A DNA stretch of 17,576 bases from CAZNYG01 sp964577205 (GTDB taxonomy: Bacteria; Elusimicrobiota; Endomicrobiia; Endomicrobiales; CAIRNS01). The notes below the pieces were generated by a model, which was not told the DNA's origin, did not search any database, and was given only the letters and a program-made list of their open reading frames with translations. Position 1 is the first letter of the stretch. Each line of letters begins with the position of its first letter. The translations under genes were made by a program, and so were the position numbers. Shown piece by piece: positions 12,664 through 17,576 of the stretch. The stretch lies in contig CAZNYG010000042.1 of the NCBI GenBank assembly GCA_964577205.1, positions 1 through 17,576 on the forward strand, in the 5' to 3' direction.

Positions 12664-14799
12664 CTATTGCGTAAGGAAAATATCCGGGGATGTTTTTTTG
12701 GAACGCCGGGGTTTTTTGAAATGGACGGTCACCGCTCCCTGCTGCTCGGTGGCATGGAGTATTGCGTTTGTTGAATGAACAAGATCCTGTGAAGCGATAA
12801 GGAATCGGGGACGCACATTATCCATGAATGCCGGAGCAGGCATTCTTGTGTCTTCGCCGGGAAGCTGCAGAACATCGCAGGGCGGCAGGTCTGCGGAACG
12901 CGCAAGTTGTTTTTCCCTTTCCGGGCTCATGTCGGATGTAAAGAGTATCCGGCTGCCGTCACGCTCCATGGTAAAGACTAAAGCGTTGTCGTCGTATGAG
13001 CTGCCGAGTACCGCGGGGGAAATGATCGTTATTGTTGTCCCCGCCGCAATAAAAGTATCACCTGCCCAGACTTCAGTTATCGATATCTTTTTTCCCTTCG
13101 CAAAATCCAGAAATTTTACGTAATCCCTATCCTCGCAGTAATCCGGGTTGATGATCATCCTTTTAACCGGCACGGTTTCCATGACGGCGGAAAGACCGTT
13201 GTAATGGGCCGGCTCCGGATGGGTGACCACGATGGTATCGATCCGCCGTATGCCCCGCGACCGGAGATAGGGAAGCAACGTCTGTTCACCAACGTTCGTG
13301 GTACCGTGATCGCTTCCTCCGTCTATAAGCCAATGGGTATCGTTTGAAAAGCGTATATGCGCTCCCGTGCCCTGCCGCACCGCAAGGAACGTTACCGCGG
13401 CATCATCTTTCGGCTTATAGGCTGTGAAAGCTATGATGGCAAACAGAAGCGCGGCACTGCCGGCCAGCCAGGGGAAAACCCGGTGTCTGCGCCACTGTAC
13501 AGCGCTGAACAGAGCGATATAGTAGGCGGCAATTGCGATCATTGGCGGAGCGGGCAGATAAACGACTGCCCAGGGCAGATGGCTGAAATAGCGAACGATG
13601 ATTAGCAGCAGTGACAGTGGAATATGGACGGCCAGAGCCGCGATGCCTGAAAGGAAAGGTATCGCGGAAAAACAATAGAGGGCGATGCCCGCGATAGTGA
13701 TGAATCCAGCAAGGGGTACTGCGATCAGATTGCTTATCAGCGCGGCGACGGAGAGCTTGTTGAAATAGTACAGCATCAGCGGCGTGACCGCCAGCTGGGC
13801 GGCAAGGCTGACAGCGAAAATATTACCGACGGTAGCTCTCAGGAACGGGGGGAGTATTTCAAAAGGTTTCTTAAGCGGCGCGTACAATGCCACAATACCG
13901 ATCGTGGCCGCGAAGGACATTTGGAAACTGGCACTGAAAAGAGCCTGAGGGTCAGCGATAAGTATGGCCAGCGCAGCCAAAGCCAGAGAATGATAAATAA
14001 GCGGTTCCCGGGCCAGAGCCAGCGATAGAATAACGAATACCGCCATAATGGTGGCACGAACTACCGGCGGGGTCGCGCCGGTGACCATCATGTACGCGAT
14101 AAGGAACGGGATCGTGTATAACGCCCCGATGCGCGGGCGTGTGCCGAATAACCTGAAAATGCATAGAAAAAAAATACTTACGTACGCGACGTTCATGCCT
14201 GAAACCACCAGCAGGTGCATGATACCCGCGTCATTGAACTCCTTTTTTGTTTCATTGGCCAGCAGTGACTTGTCGCCGATAAGCATCGGCACGAGCACTC
14301 CGGCTTCTTCAGGCTTCAGCGCCCTTTTAAAAGTTTCGGATGTATCTTCCCGTACCGTGCGGAGAAAGAGGGAAAGCGGGTTTTGCGCAGGGCGTTCGAT
14401 TATGGCGATGCGGCGGGCATAGAGAAGGGAATAGATACCCTGCCGGGAGAGATAACGGGCATTATCGAACCCTCCCGGATTTTTTTTGGAGGAAGGGATC
14501 CTCAGGTATCCCTTTATATGTACATGGTCGCCGCGCAGCGGGAGAACAGGATGATCATATGAAGAAACGAGGGCACGGTCTCCTGATCCTTCTTCCCGGA
14601 CGATAAAAGACAGCCGTTCCGCTTTAAGTTCCGGTTCAGAGACCACCGTGCCCGTTATGGCAGATTCTTCTCCGGGAGGGGGCGCGGTTCGGGCGCGGCC
14701 GAAAAAACCGTTGAGGTCAAGGATAGCCAGCGCGATGATATACGCGATGGTTACCGCGATAAGAGGCCGGCTGCGGATACGTTCGAATAATGCTTTCAT
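12664..14799 (-). CDS. comEC: ComEC/Rec2-type DNA-uptake membrane protein with degenerate metallo-beta-lactamase domain
   Basis: A 711-residue ComEC homologue: short N-terminal membrane segments, an OB-like soluble domain (about 40-130), the multi-spanning competence domain with the signature GIMHLLVVSGMNVA, and a C-terminal metallo-beta-lactamase (MBL) domain (about 480-700). ComEC forms the inner-membrane channel for transforming DNA. The MBL active site is eroded: the canonical H-x-H-x-D-H reads HPEPAH (527-532), losing the second His and the Asp, and the later HHGS motif is replaced near LPGEDTR (about 646-652). The nuclease activity proposed for this domain is therefore unlikely. I start at the ATG at 14797-14799 (MKALFERI); the longer frame from 14850 runs backwards through the rplA terminator. 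No strong Shine-Dalgarno is visible. Confidence 0.9.
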   Translation of the reverse strand: MKALFERIRSRPLIAVTIAYIIALAILDLNGFFGRARTAPPPGEESAITGTVVSEPELKAERLSFIVREEGSGDRALVSSYDHPVLPLRGDHVHIKGYLRIPSSKKNPGGFDNARYLSRQGIYSLLYARRIAIIERPAQNPLSLFLRTVREDTSETFKRALKPEEAGVLVPMLIGDKSLLANETKKEFNDAGIMHLLVVSGMNVAYVSIFFLCIFRLFGTRPRIGALYTIPFLIAYMMVTGATPPVVRATIMAVFVILSLALAREPLIYHSLALAALAILIADPQALFSASFQMSFAATIGIVALYAPLKKPFEILPPFLRATVGNIFAVSLAAQLAVTPLMLYYFNKLSVAALISNLIAVPLAGFITIAGIALYCFSAIPFLSGIAALAVHIPLSLLLIIVRYFSHLPWAVVYLPAPPMIAIAAYYIALFSAVQWRRHRVFPWLAGSAALLFAIIAFTAYKPKDDAAVTFLAVRQGTGAHIRFSNDTHWLIDGGSDHGTTNVGEQTLLPYLRSRGIRRIDTIVVTHPEPAHYNGLSAVMETVPVKRMIINPDYCEDRDYVKFLDFAKGKKISITEVWAGDTFIAAGTTITIISPAVLGSSYDDNALVFTMERDGSRILFTSDMSPEREKQLARSADLPPCDVLQLPGEDTRMPAPAFMDNVRPRFLIASQDLVHSTNAILHATEQQGAVTVHFKKPRRSKKTSPDIFLTQ

Positions 14800-14809
14800 G
14801 GCATAGAAT

Positions 14810-14836
14810 AAAAAAACCACCCGTTTAAAGGTGGTT
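14810..14836 (-). terminator. Rho-independent terminator after rplA
   Basis: Minus strand: AACCACC (complement of 14830-14836) pairs with GGTGGTT (complement of 14815-14821) across an 8-base loop, followed by a run of five more T (14810-14814) that extends the two closing the stem. It lies 76 bases after the rplA stop and 11 bases before the comEC ATG, closing the ribosomal-protein operon. A second small palindrome (GCCGAT..ATCGGC, 14859-14872) lies between the rplA stop and this terminator. Confidence 0.85.
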
Positions 14837-14912
14837 CTTTTATGATTCAAGCAACAACGCCGATAAATCGGCAGGCTACATGAACAATAGATTTATGCAT
14901 AAGGCTGATTCA

Positions 14913-15596
14913 TCAGAACTTCTGGGTATTGTCGATCCTGATGCCGGGGCCCATGGTCGATGATATCGATATGCTTTTAAGGTACGTGCCCTTGGATGTC
15001 GACGGTTTTGCCTTGACGACCGCTTCAAGAAGCGTCTTAACGTTGGAAAGAAGCTTGTCTTCGGCAAAGGACGCCTTTCCTACCGGGCAGTGAATAATGC
15101 CGTAAGAATCGTTCTTGTATTCGACGCGGCCGAGTTTAAGTTCCTTGACCGCTTTGCCGACCTCGAACGTGACTGTGCCGGCTTTGGGGTTCGGCATCAG
15201 GCCTTTGGGCCCGAGTACCTTGCCGAGTTTGCTGAGGTCTTTCATCGTGTCCGGGGTGGCCACGAGGATATCAAAATCCAGCCAGCCCTTGGAGATCTTT
15301 TCGATGATCTCGTCGGATCCGGTCGCGTCGGCGCCGGCCGATTCCGCTTCTTTCATCTTCTCGCCCTTCGCGATGACGACCACGCGGCGGGATTTCCCGA
15401 TGCCGGCGGGGAGAGTGACGGTACCGCGCACGGACTGATCGCTTTGCTTCGGATCTATGCCGAGGCGGATATGAAGTTCGACGGTCTCGTCAAATTTCGC
15501 TTTTGCGGTCTGTTTGCAGAGCTTTACGGAGTCTTCCAGCGAGTACATTTTATTCTTGTCTACCAGCTTTGCCGATTCATTCAGTCGTTTACTCAT
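14913..15596 (-). CDS. rplA: 50S ribosomal protein L1
   Basis: A 227-residue ribosomal protein L1, standard length, which builds the L1 stalk of the large subunit and commonly represses its own operon. Recognisable segments are FDETVELHIRLGIDPKQSDQ, the KVLGPKGLMPNPKAGTVT core and the C-terminal SSTMGPGIRID. The start at the ATG 15594-15596 (MSKRLNES) is fixed by GGAGGA at 15601-15606; longer open sequence upstream is an artefact of the GC-rich spacer. It is the last gene of the rpmG-tRNA-secE-nusG-rplK-rplA run, 77 bases after rplK. rplJ and rplL, usually next, are absent; a terminator and comEC follow instead. Confidence 0.98.
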   Translation of the reverse strand: MSKRLNESAKLVDKNKMYSLEDSVKLCKQTAKAKFDETVELHIRLGIDPKQSDQSVRGTVTLPAGIGKSRRVVVIAKGEKMKEAESAGADATGSDEIIEKISKGWLDFDILVATPDTMKDLSKLGKVLGPKGLMPNPKAGTVTFEVGKAVKELKLGRVEYKNDSYGIIHCPVGKASFAEDKLLSNVKTLLEAVVKAKPSTSKGTYLKSISISSTMGPGIRIDNTQKF

Positions 15597-15631
15597 TGTT
15601 CCTCCATCGTGGTAATTTTCCGGCGGATGCC

Positions 15632-15663
15632 GGGAGATGCGTCGCGGCGCGGCCGCGACTCCC
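15632..15663 (-). other. GC-rich hairpin in the rplK-rplA spacer
   Basis: GTCGCGG (15641-15647) pairs with CCGCGAC (15653-15659) over a 5-base loop, and an outer GGGA/TCCC pair (15632-15635 with 15660-15663) extends it past a 5-base bulge. No T-run follows, so it is not a terminator. It may be a stability or attenuation structure in the ribosomal-protein mRNA. Confidence 0.45.
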
Positions 15664-15673
15664 ACGAGTCATA

Positions 15674-16105
15674 TTATTTTTCGACGTCGATGCCCATGCT
15701 GCGGGCGGTGCCTACGACCATGAGCTTTGCCGCTTCCATGTCGTTCGCGTTCAGGTCGGGCATTTTCTGCTTTGCGATCTCTTCAACCTGCTGCTTCGTT
15801 AGCTTGCCTACTTTATTGCGGTTCGGTACGCCGGATGCTTTTGCGACGCCGGCCGCTTTCTTGACCAGCGCGGAAACCGGGGGCATCTTGGTTATGAAGG
15901 TGAACGAACGGTCTTCGAATACGGTGATGACGACCGGGATGGTCATGCCTGCTTCCATCTTGGCCGTCCGGGCGTTGAACTGTTTGCAGAACTCCATGAT
16001 GTTGACGCCCTGCTGGCCGAGCGCGGGGCCTACCGGGGGAGCTGGATTCGCGTTCCCTGCGGGTATCTGCAATTTGATCTGGGTTTTTACCTTTTTCGGC
16101 GGCAT
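15674..16105 (-). CDS. rplK: 50S ribosomal protein L11
   Basis: A 143-residue ribosomal protein L11, which binds the GTPase-associated region of 23S rRNA and is needed for the RelA stringent response. The N-terminal KLQIPAGNANPAPPVGPALGQQGVNIMEFCKQFN is the conserved rRNA- and methylase-binding domain, followed by the C-terminal helical domain ending GTARSMGIDVEK. The ATG at 16103-16105 is preceded by AGGAGA (16112-16117). It lies between nusG and rplA, the standard order. Confidence 0.98.
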   Translation of the reverse strand: MPPKKVKTQIKLQIPAGNANPAPPVGPALGQQGVNIMEFCKQFNARTAKMEAGMTIPVVITVFEDRSFTFITKMPPVSALVKKAAGVAKASGVPNRNKVGKLTKQQVEEIAKQKMPDLNANDMEAAKLMVVGTARSMGIDVEK

Positions 16106-16130
16106 GGTAGTATCTCCTGATTAACGATGG

Positions 16131-16146
16131 TCCCGCGACGGCGGGA
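16131..16146 (-). other. Small hairpin in the nusG-rplK spacer
   Basis: TCCCGC (16131-16136) and GCGGGA (16141-16146) pair perfectly across a GACG tetraloop, about 14 bases upstream of the rplK Shine-Dalgarno. In many bacteria the leader before rplK is the L1 autoregulatory target; whether this stem serves that role cannot be judged by eye. Confidence 0.4.
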
Positions 16147-16158
16147 TATTGAAAAAAA

Positions 16159-16686
16159 TTACAGTTTCTCTACTTGCAGGAAGTCCAGTTCGACGGGGGT
16201 GGGACGGCCGAAAATGGTGACCATGACTTTCAGCTTGCCCCGTTCCTCGTTCACTTCCTCGACGACGCCGATGAAGTGCTTGAACGGCCCTTCGATTATA
16301 CGGACATTCTCTTCCTTCTCGAACGTGATCGCCGGGCGCGGCTTCTTTTCCGGTCCGGTGACGGTCTCGACAAGGTTGCGGACTTCGTCTTCCGGCATCG
16401 GAACGGGCTTGACGCCGCCGAGAAAACCCGTGACGCCCGCGGTGTTGCGGATCAGCCAGTAGGTCTCGTTGTCGATAGCCATTTCTATGAAAACATATCC
16501 CGGGAAGAACTTGCGTTTCTTGAAGTGTTTCTTGTTGTGCTTGATCTCCACCACTTCTTCCGTGGGGACCAGTATCCGTGAAATGCGTTCCTGAAGGCCA
16601 AGGTTATTGACCGCTTTTTCCAGGCTTGATTTTACCCGGTCTTCATGTCCGGAATACGTATGAACGACAAACCATTGATTCGCCAT
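16159..16686 (-). CDS. nusG: Transcription termination/antitermination factor NusG
   Basis: A 175-residue NusG of normal size with the NGN domain (QWFVVHTYSGHEDRVKSSLE..., then KKRKFFPGYVFIEM) and a C-terminal KOW domain (NVRIIEGPFKHFIGVVEEVNEERGKLKV). It binds RNA polymerase and couples it to Rho or the ribosome. The start at ATG 16684-16686 has GAGGT just upstream (within 16691-16697). It lies between secE and rplK, the normal bacterial arrangement. Confidence 0.98.
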   Translation of the reverse strand: MANQWFVVHTYSGHEDRVKSSLEKAVNNLGLQERISRILVPTEEVVEIKHNKKHFKKRKFFPGYVFIEMAIDNETYWLIRNTAGVTGFLGGVKPVPMPEDEVRNLVETVTGPEKKPRPAITFEKEENVRIIEGPFKHFIGVVEEVNEERGKLKVMVTIFGRPTPVELDFLQVEKL

Positions 16687-16725
16687 CGGTTACCTCGTCT
16701 GGACTATGATTGTGCCTCTTATCGT

Positions 16726-16917
16726 TTACAAGAGGATGCCAAGAATACGCGACAGTATCAGATCCGTGAGACTCACGAAGACCGCTATGATGATCACGAG
16801 GAGAATAACCACGATCGTCGAAGCGACGGCTTCCCTGCGGGTGAGCCAGGATACTTTTTTGAGTTCCGCGTACGCTTCGCGGAAGAAATGGAGCGCCTGC
16901 TGCAGAAATGAGTTCAT
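16726..16917 (-). CDS. secE: Preprotein translocase subunit SecE
   Basis: A 63-residue SecE of the short single-transmembrane type. The amphipathic helix AYAELKKVSWLTRREAVAST is the conserved SecE signature, followed by one hydrophobic segment (TIVVILLVIIIAVFVSLTD). It clamps SecY in the inner-membrane translocon. I start at ATG 16915-16917 (MNSFLQQ) because AAGGA lies just upstream and the length then matches the family; the open frame could extend 17 residues further but without support. It lies 39 bases before nusG. Confidence 0.95.
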   Translation of the reverse strand: MNSFLQQALHFFREAYAELKKVSWLTRREAVASTIVVILLVIIIAVFVSLTDLILSRILGILL

Positions 16918-16933
16918 GATTTGTCCTTGCATT

Positions 16934-16952
16934 CCGTCCGGCATTCCGGCGG
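16934..16952 (-). other. Hairpin in the leader of secE
   Basis: CCGG (16938-16941) pairs with CCGG (16946-16949) over a CATT loop, extended by CCG (16934-16936) with CGG (16950-16952) around one bulged base. It sits just upstream of the secE Shine-Dalgarno in the 210-base spacer between tRNA-Trp and secE, in which I see no gene. It may be a processing or regulatory structure. Confidence 0.35.
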
Positions 16953-17127
16953 TTCGTTTGCCCCGCACAGGTTCTATAAAGCCCGCCGGTTTCGTCCGGA
17001 GGAGCTCGTCTGAAAGCTGAAACGCGTCTCCCGTTAATCCTCAGGCGTGGATCAACAGATGCGCTTGAGTCTTCAGTCCCGCTAAAGGAACCTTCGACTC
17101 ACTGCCATATGGGCTCCGGGAAGCATA

Positions 17128-17198
17128 CGGGGGCAGAAGGATTTGAACCCTCAAAACCGGTTTTGGAGACCGGAAGTTTACCGTTAGCTTATGCCCCC
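17128..17198 (-). tRNA. tRNA-Trp (anticodon CCA)
   Basis: On the minus strand a 7-bp acceptor stem (GGGGGCA with TGCCCCC), an anticodon stem CCGGT/ACCGG with loop CTCCAAA giving anticodon CCA, and a T-arm GAGGG-TTCAAAT-CCTTC are all clear. The discriminator base is G and CCA is not encoded (TAT follows). The D-stem is weak, with one mismatch. It is embedded between rpmG and secE, a well-known place for tRNA-Trp, so it is presumably processed from the same transcript. Confidence 0.93.
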
Positions 17199-17292
17199 AT
17201 GATACGTTTAAGGAGAAGCAGGGGATGCCGTTGCAACCGATCCTCGGATCGATAGCTGTAACGGCTTCCCGCCCGATAACCAAAGAACGCCA

Positions 17293-17448
17293 TTACTTCG
17301 TTTCTTTATGAGGGGTATGCTTGCCGCAGGCCGAACAGAACTTCTTTACTTCCAGCTTGTTCTCGCGTTTCTTGCCGTAAGCGTAATGATAGTTCCGGTT
17401 CTTGCATTCGGTGCATGCCAGTGTCAATATAACTCTGTCGTTTGCCAT
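17293..17448 (-). CDS. rpmG: 50S ribosomal protein L33
   Basis: A 51-residue L33 with all four zinc-ligand cysteines (CTEC near residue 11 and CSAC near residue 41; the zinc-binding, C+ form). It begins MANDRVILTLACTECKNRNY and ends in a basic tail. The ATG at 17446-17448 is preceded by AAGGAT (17458-17463); the upstream in-frame extension runs through an 18-bp hairpin and is rejected. It is the first gene after the promoter at 17533-17560 and is followed by tRNA-Trp and secE. Confidence 0.96.
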   Translation of the reverse strand: MANDRVILTLACTECKNRNYHYAYGKKRENKLEVKKFCSACGKHTPHKETK

Positions 17449-17462
17449 TATAGTACATCCTT

Positions 17463-17501
17463 CGACCTGAATGATGAAAGGGACTTTCATCATTCAGGTC
17501 G
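17463..17501 (-). promoter_or_regulatory. Perfect 18-bp hairpin next to the rpmG ribosome-binding site
   Basis: Bases 17463-17480 are the exact reverse complement of 17484-17501, with a 3-base loop. On the minus strand the stem ends at the AAGGAT Shine-Dalgarno of rpmG and overlaps its first base. There is no T-run, so it is not an ordinary terminator. An 18-bp perfect stem is a good candidate for RNase III processing or control of rpmG translation. Confidence 0.7.
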
Positions 17502-17505
17502 TAAT

Positions 17506-17525
17506 AGGGGAAACCAGTTTCCCCT
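17506..17525 (-). promoter_or_regulatory. Second leader hairpin upstream of rpmG
   Basis: AGGGGAAA (17506-17513) pairs perfectly with TTTCCCCT (17518-17525) over a 4-base loop. It starts about where transcription from the predicted promoter would begin and is followed 4 bases later by the 18-bp hairpin, so the roughly 78-base leader is almost entirely stem-loop. A terminator of an upstream gene is the alternative, but the following bases are not a T-run. Confidence 0.55.
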
Positions 17526-17532
17526 AAGACCC

Positions 17533-17560
17533 TTTCTATTTTATTTACACCCGCAGTCAA
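17533..17560 (-). promoter_or_regulatory. Likely sigma70 promoter of the rpmG-secE-nusG-rplKA run
   Basis: On the minus strand TTGACT (17555-17560) and TAGAAA (17533-17538) are 16 bases apart. The -35 matches well and the -10 in four of six positions, in an AT-rich stretch. A start near 17526 would place both leader hairpins in the 5' untranslated region. Confidence 0.5.
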
Positions 17561-17576
17561 CTGCCTTTGATTATGA

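Noticed and set aside
14800..14850. comEC start at 14850
   Set aside because: The extra 17 codons pass through the rplA terminator hairpin and have no ribosome-binding site.
14859..14872. Palindrome GCCGAT..ATCGGC after rplA as an L10 leader or second terminator
   Set aside because: The stem is only 6 bp with a tiny loop, has no T-run, and rplJ does not follow.
17041..17283. An 80-codon open frame on the minus strand
   Set aside because: It spans the whole tRNA-Trp gene and has no recognisable protein features or ribosome-binding site.
17306..17560. An 84-codon minus-strand open frame upstream of and overlapping rpmG
   Set aside because: It crosses both leader hairpins and overlaps rpmG in another frame; the L33 reading is unambiguous.

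Overview
The window looks like a chromosomal segment of an anaerobic, diderm (outer-membrane-bearing) bacterium of roughly mid-50s % GC. The evidence is a ferredoxin-dependent 2-oxoacid oxidoreductase, a TonB-dependent outer-membrane receptor, bacterial ribosomal protein genes with clear Shine-Dalgarno sites, sigma70-like promoters and a tRNA-Trp without an encoded CCA. The sequence alone does not fix the phylum; the arrangement would suit one of the less-studied diderm anaerobe lineages.

Layout. (1) Positions 1-2290, minus strand: an oxidoreductase operon, ferredoxin subunit -> alpha -> beta (beta runs off the left edge). It starts from a strong promoter lying so close to the ferredoxin ATG that the mRNA is probably leaderless. 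(2) 2294-7125, minus strand: NAD kinase -> RecN -> TonB-dependent receptor. (3) 7310-12638, plus strand: a PaaK-type CoA ligase, a tandem ACT-domain sensor and a sodium:solute symporter, then a degenerate M23/LytM-like exported protein, a tandem PC4-like protein and a putative molybdenum-carrier/SLOG protein. (4) 12664-14799, minus strand: ComEC with an eroded metallo-beta-lactamase domain. (5) 14810-17576, minus strand: rpmG, tRNA-Trp, secE, nusG, rplK, rplA, closed by a rho-independent terminator. rplJL-rpoBC are not next to rplA, which is unusual.

The most interesting content is a family of four related, AT-rich, inverted-repeat cassettes (A 513-627, B 1665-2050, C 6152-6289, D 8610-8796). 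Their arms are built from 4-5 tandem copies of a 7-bp unit, (T/C)G(A/T)A(A/G)A(A/G). B carries a gene for an S23-type four-helix-bundle protein, the family encoded in 23S rRNA intervening sequences and related to the Avd proteins of diversity-generating retroelements. D holds a 31-codon deletion remnant of that gene, C a more decayed remnant that still matches D at 50 of 58 bases, and A only a short unrecognised core. All four lie between two co-directional genes, within about 10 bases of (or overlapping) the upstream stop codon. The three with an ORF or remnant point in the direction of transcription. Two of them supply the last codons and stop of the upstream gene, and three of the four downstream genes have no visible Shine-Dalgarno. 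This looks like a small mobile element resembling an rRNA intervening sequence but living in operon mRNA, with internally deleted derivatives comparable to MITEs.

How the genes may work together: the oxidoreductase, the CoA ligase, the ACT protein and the symporter fit ferredoxin-linked metabolism of amino-acid-derived or aromatic acids (inference from context). The right half is housekeeping translation and transcription. Every position, motif and identity count was read by eye; no database search was done.
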